Shown in pieces: positions 1 to 5,893 of a DNA stretch of 13,911 nt. The notes beneath the pieces are model-generated. The model was not told where the DNA came from. It was given only the letters and a program-made list of their open reading frames with translations, and ran no database searches. Position 1 is the stretch's first letter. Every line of letters starts with the position of its first letter. Source of the DNA: JALYUS01 sp038231255 (GTDB lineage: Bacteria; Chloroflexota; Chloroflexia; Thermomicrobiales; JALYUS01); NCBI GenBank assembly GCA_038231255.1, contig JBBRLR010000116.1, forward strand, positions 1 through 13,911, given 5' to 3'. A program made the position numbers and the translations under genes.

Positions 1-206
1 GGGAACAGTACGCCGCCCGGTTCGATGCGTACATGCAGATGTTGAAATCCTGCCCGCCCGCCCCCCGCCCCGACCCCGTCCTCAACCCCCGCGAACCCCA
101 ATTGATCGCCCAGGACGACCGCCGCACCAACGGCGTCCCCCTCCACCCCGCCGTCGTCGAAGATTTGCAGCAACTAGCGGACGAACTGGACATTCCGTTC
201 GCATAG
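1..206 (+). CDS. C-terminal fragment of a probable Ldh_2-family malate/lactate-type dehydrogenase
   Basis: Only the last 67 codons are present; the frame is open from base 3 to the TAG at 204-206, and the gene starts outside the window. The visible tail has the order FDAYMQMLKSCPPAP, then VLNPREPQ, then RRTNGVPLHPAVVEDLQQLA. This resembles the C-terminus of the Ldh_2 family (NAD(P)-dependent malate, L-lactate or ureidoglycolate dehydrogenases), where a short helix and a 'pGEpe' turn precede a 'GIPL...L..LA..LG' end. No active-site region is visible, so the substrate cannot be named. It converges on the reductase at 339-1118, with a hairpin in the 132-base gap. The family call rests on a short tail and is moderate. 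Confidence 0.6.
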   Translation, partial: EQYAARFDAYMQMLKSCPPAPRPDPVLNPREPQLIAQDDRRTNGVPLHPAVVEDLQQLADELDIPFA

Positions 207-222
207 CGACGTTTGGCAAACC

Positions 223-242
223 GGGCGCACGGCTGTGCGCCC
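223..242. terminator. hairpin between convergent genes (GTAGGGGCG-type palindrome)
   Basis: A perfect 8-bp stem, GGGCGCAC (223-230) with GTGCGCCC (235-242), closes a GGCT loop. On the minus strand it continues as GGTAGGGGCGCAC, so it belongs to the GTAGGGGCG family of short palindromic repeats seen elsewhere in the window. It lies between the stops of two converging genes, where a bidirectional terminator would be expected, but no T-run follows on either strand. Termination is an inference from position; the palindrome is plain. Confidence 0.45.
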
Positions 243-292
243 CTACCACGATTGACGCGGGCTGTTCAACATATTATCATGGCACGTGCATC

Positions 293-316
293 GGTAGGGG
301 TGCATAGCATGCGTCC
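293..316 (+). repeat. second, diverged GTAGGGGCG-type palindromic repeat
   Basis: GGTAGGGG at 293-300 is the exact inverse of CCCCTACC at 240-247, so the two copies face each other across about 45 bases. The tail here, GGGTGCAT-AGC-ATGCGTCC, can still fold into 8 pairs, two of them G-T wobbles. It lies between the SDR stop codon (339-341) and the neighbouring hairpin. Confidence 0.5.
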
Positions 317-338
317 TCCGGGAACCGGCTACACGCCG

Positions 339-1118
339 TTATTGCGCCGTGTAGCCACCATCCACCGCCAGCACATGACCGGTGACGTACGATGAGGCAT
401 CGGAGCAAAGGAAAAGGACGGGGCCGACGATTTCCGGCGGGTCGGCGAAGCGGCCGAGCGGATGCTTGGCGCGGAAGGCGTCGTAGAATTCCGGCTCGCC
501 CGCCACCTGCCGCGCGACCGGGGCCGTCGCGAAGACACCGGGGGCGACGGCGTTGACGCGCACGCCCGTCGCCGCCCACTCGATGGCGAGCGAGCGCGTG
601 ATCTGCACGACGCCACCCTTGCTGGCGATGTACGCCGGGTTGCCCGGATAGGCGATCAGCCCCGCGATCGAGGCGAAATTGACGATCCGGCCATCGCCCT
701 GCGGGATCATCACGCGAGCGGCAGCGCGGCAGCAGAGAAAGGTGCCGGTCACATTGAGCGTGAGGATTTCATCGAACTTCACGCGATCATAGCCGAGCGC
801 CATTCCTCGGCTGCCGCCGCCCGCCGTGTTGATGAGGATATCGAGGCGGCCCCACCGATCCACAGCCCGCTGCACCATCCCATCCACCTGTGCCTCGTTC
901 AGCACATCCACCGGCATGGCGAGGGCATCGCCGCCCGCCGTGCGCAGTTCAGCGGCGAGCGATTCCGCCCGGTCGTTGTCGCGATCCGCGACGAGCACCG
1001 ACGCGCCGCTGGCGATCAGGCCGTGGGCGATCGGCGCCCCCAATCCCCCACCGCCTGTGATAATTGCCGCCCGCCCATCCAGCCGCCAGATGCCCGGTAC
1101 CGTCTTCCGCTCGTCCAT
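339..1118 (-). CDS. short-chain dehydrogenase/reductase (classical SDR)
   Basis: This is a 259-residue NAD(P)-dependent oxidoreductase of usual classical-SDR length, probably cytosolic. It shows a Rossmann glycine motif TGGGGLG (21-27), an acidic D45 after strand beta-2 (which favours NAD), NTAG (97-100), N122, catalytic S150, and the Y163-x-x-x-K167 pair in PAYIASK. It ends VDGGYTAQ, the typical SDR C-terminus. The glycine motif is one residue shorter than the usual TGxxxGxG. The start is supported by GGGAGGG four bases before the ATG. A possible -10 (TATACA, minus strand) lies just upstream, next to the inverted repeat shared with the divergent HAD gene. The substrate is unknown; gluconate/glucose-type or 3-oxoacyl reductases are close in pattern. 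Confidence 0.9.
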   Translation of the reverse strand: MDERKTVPGIWRLDGRAAIITGGGGLGAPIAHGLIASGASVLVADRDNDRAESLAAELRTAGGDALAMPVDVLNEAQVDGMVQRAVDRWGRLDILINTAGGGSRGMALGYDRVKFDEILTLNVTGTFLCCRAAARVMIPQGDGRIVNFASIAGLIAYPGNPAYIASKGGVVQITRSLAIEWAATGVRVNAVAPGVFATAPVARQVAGEPEFYDAFRAKHPLGRFADPPEIVGPVLFLCSDASSYVTGHVLAVDGGYTAQ

Positions 1119-1141
1119 TCATCCCTCCCGTTCATGTATAC

Positions 1142-1251
1142 GGAGAAACCGGGGAGAACCGCAAAGACGCAAAGATTTCATTTTCTTTCCTTCTCTCTCC
1201 TTTGCGCCTCTTTGCGTCCTTTGCGTCTTTGCGGTTCTCCCCGGTTTCTCC
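1142..1251. repeat. 33-bp perfect inverted repeat (ACCGCAAAGACGCAAAG family)
   Basis: The left arm, 1142-1174, starts GGAGAAACCGGGGAGAACCG; the right arm, 1219-1251, is its exact reverse complement over all 33 bases. The 44-base spacer is rich in C and T and contains further CTTTGCG units, so shorter partial pairings are also possible. The element fills most of the gap between the divergent SDR and HAD genes. A related copy lies at 2203-2345. I see no open reading frame that looks real inside it. Confidence 0.85.
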
Positions 1252-1318
1252 CCGTCGCGCCATCATAATGTCAACGGCATTGCTCTGCTATGCTGCGTGC
1301 GGACAGAAAGGGTGCGGG

Positions 1319-2203
1319 ATGGCGATTCGATTGATTGCGCTCGATGTGGACGGCACACTGCTGACTTCCGCCGGGGAGGTATCGCCCGGCGTGCGCGCGG
1401 CGATCCGGGAAGCGGTGGCGTGCGGTGTCCATGTGACGCTCGCGACGGGGCGGCGGCTGCACGCTACGCGCGTGTACGCCGAAACGCTCGGCTTCCACCT
1501 GCCGCTGATCCTCCACGGCGGTGCGGTGATTCAGGAATCGGCCAGCGGCGCGGTGCTCTACGAAGACGCGATCCCGCCCGACGTGTTGCGCGAAGCGGTC
1601 GCGATCAGTCGCGCGCAGGGCTATCAGCCCGTCCTGCTCGAAAGCCCGGCGCACGGCGGTCGGCTCTACACCGGCCCCGAAGAAGCGGAAAACCGGGCGA
1701 CGCGCGAATATCTCACGACGCGGGACGGCCTGACACGCACGGATCACGACACGCTTCCGACACTCAGCAACATCCTCAGCGTCGCGCTGTTCGACGATAC
1801 GCTACCGTCGCTCCTGACGCTCCGCGACGCGCTGCTCGGCGCGCTCGGCGACCGGATTGGCAACCTGATTGACCGCCCGGTCACGGCGACCGCGAGCGTC
1901 AAGACCTTCGCCCTCGACCTGTTCAATGCAGGATGCGGTAAGGGCAAGGCGCTCGCCCATCTCGCCCGGCAGGAAGGGATCGCCCTCGCCGAAACGATGG
2001 TCGTCGGCGACTACCTGAATGACCTCGAAATGCTTGTCGCCGTACGCGATGGCGGCGGCATCGCCGTCGCGATGGGCAACGCTGAGCCGGAACTGAAGGC
2101 CGTCGCCACTGCCACCGTCGCCACCAACGACGCCGACGGCGTGGCCGAGGCCATCCGCCGCTTCATCCTCCAGTCCGCAGCGACCGAGAGAGAAAACGAT
2201 TGA
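1319..2203 (+). CDS. Cof-type HAD-IIB family phosphatase
   Basis: This predicted 294-residue cytosolic phosphatase acts through an aspartyl-phosphate intermediate. Motif I is ALDVDGTLL, with nucleophile D9 and acid/base D11. Motif II is LATGR. The long insert between motif II and the C-terminal motifs fits the Cof/YbiV cap. Motif III lies in the GKGKAL region, and motif IV is GDYLND (230-235), which binds Mg2+. The chosen ATG has an AAAGGG-like ribosome site six bases upstream; the frame stays open far upstream through the repeat at 1142-1251, but that part encodes no conserved sequence. TATGCT at 1289-1294 is a possible -10 without a clear -35. Substrates of this family are various sugar phosphates and cofactor phosphates and cannot be told from the sequence. 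Confidence 0.88.
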   Translation: MAIRLIALDVDGTLLTSAGEVSPGVRAAIREAVACGVHVTLATGRRLHATRVYAETLGFHLPLILHGGAVIQESASGAVLYEDAIPPDVLREAVAISRAQGYQPVLLESPAHGGRLYTGPEEAENRATREYLTTRDGLTRTDHDTLPTLSNILSVALFDDTLPSLLTLRDALLGALGDRIGNLIDRPVTATASVKTFALDLFNAGCGKGKALAHLARQEGIALAETMVVGDYLNDLEMLVAVRDGGGIAVAMGNAEPELKAVATATVATNDADGVAEAIRRFILQSAATEREND

Positions 2204-2345
2204 ACCGCAAAGACGCAAAGGGCGCAAAGAGGGGAACGAGAAAGGGATAACTGATGGGAACAGACGGGCATGAGTTGGTAGACCCATATTCTTCTATTGC
2301 TTCTTCCCTCTTTGCGTTCTCTGCGTCCTTTGCGTCTTTGCGGTT
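2203..2345. repeat. imperfect inverted repeat, second ACCGCAAAGACGCAAAG element
   Basis: AACCGCAAAGACGCAAAG (2203-2220) pairs exactly with 2328-2345. Inner parts (about 2221-2234 with 2306-2320) pair imperfectly through further GCAAAGAGGG / CCCTCTTTGCG blocks. The sequence matches the arms of the element at 1142-1251. It starts right at the stop codon of the first HAD gene and ends about 20 bases before the ribosome site of the next, so it occupies almost the whole intergenic gap. Confidence 0.8.
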
Positions 2346-2375
2346 CTCCCCGGTTTGTCAGTTCCCGGAGGTGAG

Positions 2376-3074
2376 ATGATTCGCGGGTTGATTTTTGACT
2401 TCGATGGGCTGATCCTCGATACGGAACTGCCCGACTTCGAGAGTTGGCAGGAGATGTTCGTTGAGCACGGTGTGTCGCTGCCGCTCGCGGAGTGGACGCC
2501 GCTGATCGGCACGGCATCGTCGTTCGACCTCTACGACTATTTGGAGCAGCGAGCGGGCCAGGCAATTAACCGTGCGGACGTGCGTGAGCGGCGGCGCAAA
2601 CGATTCCACGAGCGGGTAATCGCGCAAGCGATCCTGCCGGGCGTCGAGGAATGCATCGCGGCGGCGAAACAGCGTGGTTTGAAGGTCGGGCTGGCGTCCG
2701 CGTCGTCACCGGAGTGGGTGCTAGGGCACCTCGAACGGCTCGGCTTGCACGTCCATTTTGATGCGATCAAAACATCGGCGGATGTCGAGCGCGTCAAGCC
2801 CGACCCGGCGTTGTATCTCGCCGCGCTCGATGCGCTCGGATTAGACGCGACGGAGGCCATCGCGCTCGAAGACTCCCCGAACGGCATCGCGGCGGCGAAG
2901 GCGGCGGGCTTATTCTGCGTCGCCATCCCGAATGCGATGACACGCGACCTCGATGTGAGCGCGGCAGACCTCCGCCTCACGTCGCTCGCCGATTTGCCCC
3001 TCGCGGAATTGCTCGATCTCGTGGAGAATCAGCGCGCGAATCATTCTCCTGCCGACAGAAAGGAAGCGCTATGA
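2376..3074 (+). CDS. HAD-superfamily hydrolase, phosphoglycolate phosphatase / beta-phosphoglucomutase-like
   Basis: This is a 232-residue HAD subfamily IA protein. Motif I is FDFDGLILDTE (nucleophile D8, acid/base D10), followed by a helical cap. Motif II is GLASASS, motif III is KPDPALYL, and motif IV is ALEDSPNGIAAAKAAG. These are the hallmarks of the Gph/PgmB/YcjU group. The ATG is preceded by GGAGG at 2367-2371; a TTG 21 bases earlier has no such site and lies against the repeat. The last codons overlap the next gene as ATGA (3071-3074), so the two are co-translated. It is unrelated in cap type to the HAD gene upstream. Whether it is a phosphatase or a mutase cannot be settled from motifs alone. 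Confidence 0.88.
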   Translation: MIRGLIFDFDGLILDTELPDFESWQEMFVEHGVSLPLAEWTPLIGTASSFDLYDYLEQRAGQAINRADVRERRRKRFHERVIAQAILPGVEECIAAAKQRGLKVGLASASSPEWVLGHLERLGLHVHFDAIKTSADVERVKPDPALYLAALDALGLDATEAIALEDSPNGIAAAKAAGLFCVAIPNAMTRDLDVSAADLRLTSLADLPLAELLDLVENQRANHSPADRKEAL

Positions 3075-3556
3075 GCACGTCCGTTACCGCAACACCCGAA
3101 ATCGTCGCCTTCGCCAACCCGATCTGCAACGCCATCGAGCGCATTATGCGTTGCCTGGATGGACAGGAAACGGAAGGGCTGAATTGGCGACCGCCGGCGG
3201 AAGCGACGAACAGCCTCTACGTCCTCGCCTTCCATTCGCTCGGCAGCGCGGAGGGATTTATTCTCGGCTTGCTCGGCGGCGAGCAGATCGCGCGCGACCG
3301 CGATGCGGAGTTCCGCGCGCACGGCGATTCCGCCAAACCACTCTACGCGCGCTGGATCACCCTGCAACCGCGCCTGCGGAATGCTCTCGATGCCATGCCG
3401 TTCAACGTGCTGGATCAGGTATTCACACACCCACGCCTCGGCACGATGAGCGGTCGCGCGTTCCTCATCCTCGTCGCGCAGCATATGGCAGAGCACGCCG
3501 GCCACGCCGAACTGACGCGCGACCTTCTCAAAGCGGCGCGGGCGTCAATGGACTGA
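3071..3556 (+). CDS. DinB-family (four-helix, metal-binding) protein
   Basis: This 161-residue protein overlaps the HAD gene upstream by four bases. It has the layout of DinB/DfsB proteins: an N-terminal helix, LNWRPPAEATNSL (the 'L.w.P.....s' turn), a helix with H55 in FHSLGSAE, and a last helix with H138 and H142 in QHMAEHAGH. The three histidines are the expected metal ligands. Related proteins include thiol-dependent transferases and stress-induced proteins, so a detoxification or thiol-linked role is possible. Nothing in the neighbourhood names its substrate. It is most likely co-expressed with the HAD hydrolase. Confidence 0.75.
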   Translation: MSTSVTATPEIVAFANPICNAIERIMRCLDGQETEGLNWRPPAEATNSLYVLAFHSLGSAEGFILGLLGGEQIARDRDAEFRAHGDSAKPLYARWITLQPRLRNALDAMPFNVLDQVFTHPRLGTMSGRAFLILVAQHMAEHAGHAELTRDLLKAARASMD

Positions 3557-3573
3557 CATCGCGATTGGGTACA

Positions 3574-3606
3574 CAGTGACGGCAGGCTCCCCGCTTGCTA
3601 TCACTG
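3574..3606 (+). terminator. possible terminator hairpin after the HAD-DinB operon
   Basis: CAGTGA (3574-3579) pairs with TCACTG (3601-3606), and inside it GCAGG pairs with CTTGC around a CTCCCCG loop. It lies 18 bases after the DinB stop and before the riboswitch region, the right place to end the upstream transcript. No T-run follows, so factor-independent termination is doubtful. Confidence 0.35.
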
Positions 3607-3715
3607 AGCAGTGCGTTCCCGTATAGTCATCACCCGCCGGTATGCTATCCTGTCGGCGTATCCTACCCGGCGCGCACCGGATGCGCATGACCGATCTTAC
3701 GAATTGAATCTGTTT

Positions 3716-3829
3716 AGGGAGCGGGCGCCTTCTCAAAAGGCGCACTGGGGGAAGTCCGGTTCGAGTCCGGCGCTGTCCCGCAACGGTATTCGACTCTTGA
3801 GTCGTCAGCCCGACCACCCGCCGCTCCCT
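3716..3829 (+). promoter_or_regulatory. cobalamin riboswitch aptamer
   Basis: The closing stem is AGGGAGCGG (3716-3724) with CCGCTCCCT (3821-3829). Inside are a hairpin GCGCCT/AGGCGC (3725-3743), then GCACTGGGGGAAGTCCGG, then GAGTCCGGCGCTGTCCCGCA ending with ACGGTA, which is the conserved core (B12 box region) of cobalamin riboswitches. Next come a CGACTC-TT-GAGTCG hairpin (3791-3804) and GACCACCCGCC in place of the usual GACCTGCC. It controls the operon that starts at 4039. TATGCT at 3641-3646 could be the -10 of its promoter, but I see no good -35. The true ends may extend some bases further upstream. Confidence 0.93.
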
Positions 3830-3886
3830 GGATTCGTCACCCTTCGTGTGAAAGGAGACGGACGATGGCGCCCGCGCCATGATACG

Positions 3887-3948
3887 TCCCTCGCCCGGTT
3901 CCACAAAGACCGGCGGGGGACGAAGCGTTTTAAGGACTGGGCGAGGGA
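3887..3948 (+). promoter_or_regulatory. candidate riboswitch expression-platform stem
   Basis: TCCCTCGCCC (3887-3896) pairs exactly over 10 bases with GGGCGAGGGA (3939-3948). A smaller CCGGT/ACCGG hairpin can form inside. It lies between the aptamer and the repeat that holds the ribosome site. The right arm touches the repeat at 3948-4035, so alternative pairing with it is possible. There is no T-run, which suggests translational control or no role. Function is inferred from position only. Confidence 0.35.
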
Positions 3949-4035
3949 GGGCGGTTCGCGAACCGCCTCTACGAAAGATTTGCTCCCCCTCTCCTTTGCT
4001 TGTTAGCAAAGGAAAGGGGGTTGGGGGGTGAGGTT
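3948..4035 (-). repeat. composite palindromic repeat, copy A (before the first cobalamin gene)
   Basis: The element has two hairpins. One is the perfect 18-base palindrome GGCGGTTCGCGAACCGCC (3950-3967). The other is a 16-bp stem with one mismatch (3985-4000 with 4005-4020) and a TGTT loop. It ends GGGGGGTGAGGTT. Read on the minus strand it matches the element at 10481-10566 base for base over most of its length, with about two extra bases in the loop. Its last bases, GTGAGG, lie five bases before the ATG at 4039 and appear to be that gene's ribosome-binding site. Confidence 0.88.
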
Positions 4036-4038
4036 TCC

Positions 4039-4959
4039 ATGCGCACACGAATTGGGACATTGCTGGCATTACTGATGATCGCGCTGACGATGACGGCAAC
4101 CGCGCCCGTCGCCGCCGCGACTGCGCCGGAAGCGACGAACGCACTGGCGTATCTGCGCGCGCAGCAGAATACGGACGGCGGCTATCCCGGCTTCTCCGGC
4201 CCCGCGAGCGATCCGAGCAGCAGCGCGGACGCGGCGCTCGCCTTCGTTTCGTCGGGTGTTCCGCTCGGCGACGTGAAAAAGGGCGGCACTAGCCTGCTCG
4301 ACTATCTCCACACGAGCGCGCCTGGCCTGAAGACGGGACCGGCGGCGAAATACCTGCTTGTCGCGGCGAACATTGGCGAGAACCCGTCGTCGTTCGGAAG
4401 CGCGGACCTCGTCGGCCTCAGCACCGCCGAAAAGGGCGCGGACGGCGTGTATGGCGGTTCATACTTCATCCATGCGCTCGTCGTCCTCGCGCAGGCGATC
4501 GCGAAATCGCCGGACGTGGCGAAGCAAGTGGATAGCGGCATCCTGCTCCGAGCACAGCAGGTAGACGGCGGCTGGGGCTTCGACGCTAAGGGGACGAGCG
4601 ACACGAACACGACCGCGATTGTCGTGCAGGCGCTGGTCGCCACTGGGCAGGGCGGCGACGCGACGACACGCGGCATGGCCTACATGGAAGGCACGCTGCA
4701 ATCGAGCAACCTGTACCCCTTCGACGCCAAGAGCGGCGACGGTGACGCGAACAGCACCGCGTATGTCCTGCAAGCGAAGATCGCCGCTCGCGCCAACCCG
4801 ACCGAGATCGCCCGCGCGCGCGCCGCGCTCGTCGCCCTCCAGAATCCGAGCGGCGCCTTCCCCTTCCAGAAATCCGCGCCGGATGACAACCTCCTCGCCA
4901 CCGTCCAGGTCATCCCCGCCGCTAATGGCCGCGCCTTCCCAACGATCCGGCAGGACTGA
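4039..4959 (+). CDS. secreted prenyltransferase/squalene-cyclase-repeat protein, transcobalamin alpha-domain-like
   Basis: This 306-residue protein has a signal peptide (about 1-27, cleavage near VAAA). It then carries alpha/alpha-barrel repeats of the prenyltransferase/squalene-cyclase type: QQNTDGGYPGF (42-52), QQVDGGWGF (163-171), a YPFDAKSGDGDANSTAYVLQ stretch near 216-235, and LQNPSGAFPF (257-266). It ends in NGRAFP. It lacks the DxDD motif of true cyclases. Being first behind a cobalamin riboswitch, followed by a DUF4430 gene and an ECF transporter, it most likely binds cobalamin outside the membrane, like the alpha domain of transcobalamin and intrinsic factor. The start is the ATG with GTGAGG upstream, preferred over a TTG at 4000 because it gives a clean signal peptide. 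No membrane anchor is seen. The binding role is inferred. Confidence 0.82.
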   Translation: MRTRIGTLLALLMIALTMTATAPVAAATAPEATNALAYLRAQQNTDGGYPGFSGPASDPSSSADAALAFVSSGVPLGDVKKGGTSLLDYLHTSAPGLKTGPAAKYLLVAANIGENPSSFGSADLVGLSTAEKGADGVYGGSYFIHALVVLAQAIAKSPDVAKQVDSGILLRAQQVDGGWGFDAKGTSDTNTTAIVVQALVATGQGGDATTRGMAYMEGTLQSSNLYPFDAKSGDGDANSTAYVLQAKIAARANPTEIARARAALVALQNPSGAFPFQKSAPDDNLLATVQVIPAANGRAFPTIRQD

Positions 4960-5093
4960 GGACAAGAGCAGGACTAAGGGCTGAGGACTGAGCGGGAGAG
5001 GCAACATGGCGACATTGAGTGCAATGCAATCAAAGAAGGGCGAGACGTCCTCAGTCCTTATGCTGCCCAAAGGGCGCCCTCAGTCCTCAGTCC
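4953..5093. repeat. AGGACTGAGGAC-type repeat spanning a gene junction
   Basis: GGACTGAGGAC at 4953-4963 contains the stop codon of the upstream gene. CTGAGGACTGAG (4981-4992) pairs exactly with CTCAGTCCTCAG (5079-5090). A further GTCCTCAGTCC unit lies near 5047-5057. The right half is inside the reading frame of the DUF4430 gene and encodes residues about 14-29, before its hydrophobic signal segment. Confidence 0.7.
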
Positions 5094-5893
5094 CTCCCCG
5101 AGATTTGAGCGGCCTGAAAGTCCTGCTCGCCGCGCTGCTGATCCTCATTTCCTTGACCGGTGGGGCGGGGGCAACGCAACGGGCGCGAGCGGCGGGGGCG
5201 GTCGGGATCGTCGTGCGACACAGCGATGGGCGCATCCTTTATGCGTATGTGCCGCTGACGAGCGACCGCCTCACCGGCGCGGAGGCGCTGCAAAAGTCCG
5301 GCCTCGCGCTGAATGTGGCGGTTGGCGGCTCGTTCGGCACGGCAGTCTGCGCAATTGACGGCGAAGGGTGTACGTCGCCGCAAGAGGACTGCTTTTGCAA
5401 GTCCTACGGTAGCCCGTCCTTCTACTGGCATTACTACCTGCGCAACCCGGATAGCTCGTGGCGCAACTCCAATCTCGGCGCGGGCAATCGCGTCCTGCAC
5501 GACGGCGATGTGGATGGTTGGTCATGGACGAGCGGCGACAATGATCTCCCTACCGTGACACTGGCGCAGATCGCAGCGGCGGTGCAACCCACAGATGCGC
5601 CGCCCACGCCGTCCTTCACCCCGCCACTCGTCCCAACCGATGCCCCGACCACCGCGTCGACACCGGTCGTCTCCGCCGCAACCGCCACGACGGACAGCCA
5701 GCCGCGCGTCGCCGCCATTGCCCCCAGCGGCAGCGCGACACCGATTGTCGCGGCGCCGAAGCCATCCGCCGCGCCGAAAAGCCGGGCCATCGGCGGCTTC
5801 GTCGCGGTCGTGGCAGTCATGCTCGCGCTGCTGGCGATTGTCCCACTCGGCGCGCGACGGCGACGGAACGAGGGGCGAAAGGAACGACAATGA
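5006..5893 (+). CDS. membrane-anchored DUF4430 protein, transcobalamin beta-domain-like
   Basis: The protein has 295 residues. The order is a 36-residue hydrophilic leader, a hydrophobic signal segment (37-57), a DUF4430 domain (about 67-175), a Pro/Thr/Ala linker (190-260), a membrane helix (262-282) and a basic tail (RRRR). The domain shows VGIVVRHSDGRILYAYVPL, GAEAL, four cysteines (C115, C122, C129, C131), SFYWHYYLRN and GDVDGWSW. DUF4430 is the family that covers the C-terminal beta domain of animal cobalamin carriers. With the upstream alpha-domain-like protein it would form the second half of a cobalamin grip, tethered near the transporter. The ATG has GGGAGAGG at 4994-5001. The leader is partly repeat-encoded and unusually long before a signal segment; a start at 5060 is possible. 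It overlaps cobB as ATGA. Confidence 0.83.
   Translation: MATLSAMQSKKGETSSVLMLPKGRPQSSVPPRDLSGLKVLLAALLILISLTGGAGATQRARAAGAVGIVVRHSDGRILYAYVPLTSDRLTGAEALQKSGLALNVAVGGSFGTAVCAIDGEGCTSPQEDCFCKSYGSPSFYWHYYLRNPDSSWRNSNLGAGNRVLHDGDVDGWSWTSGDNDLPTVTLAQIAAAVQPTDAPPTPSFTPPLVPTDAPTTASTPVVSAATATTDSQPRVAAIAPSGSATPIVAAPKPSAAPKSRAIGGFVAVVAVMLALLAIVPLGARRRRNEGRKERQ

Noticed and set aside
1142..2345. CRISPR-like array of GCAAAGACGCAAAG repeats
   Set aside because: The units are inverted and tandem without regular unique spacers, and no cas genes are present.
3887..3948. tRNA-like or independent small RNA in the riboswitch leader
   Set aside because: The 10-bp stem and inner hairpin do not form a cloverleaf and have no tRNA landmarks; an expression-platform stem is simpler.
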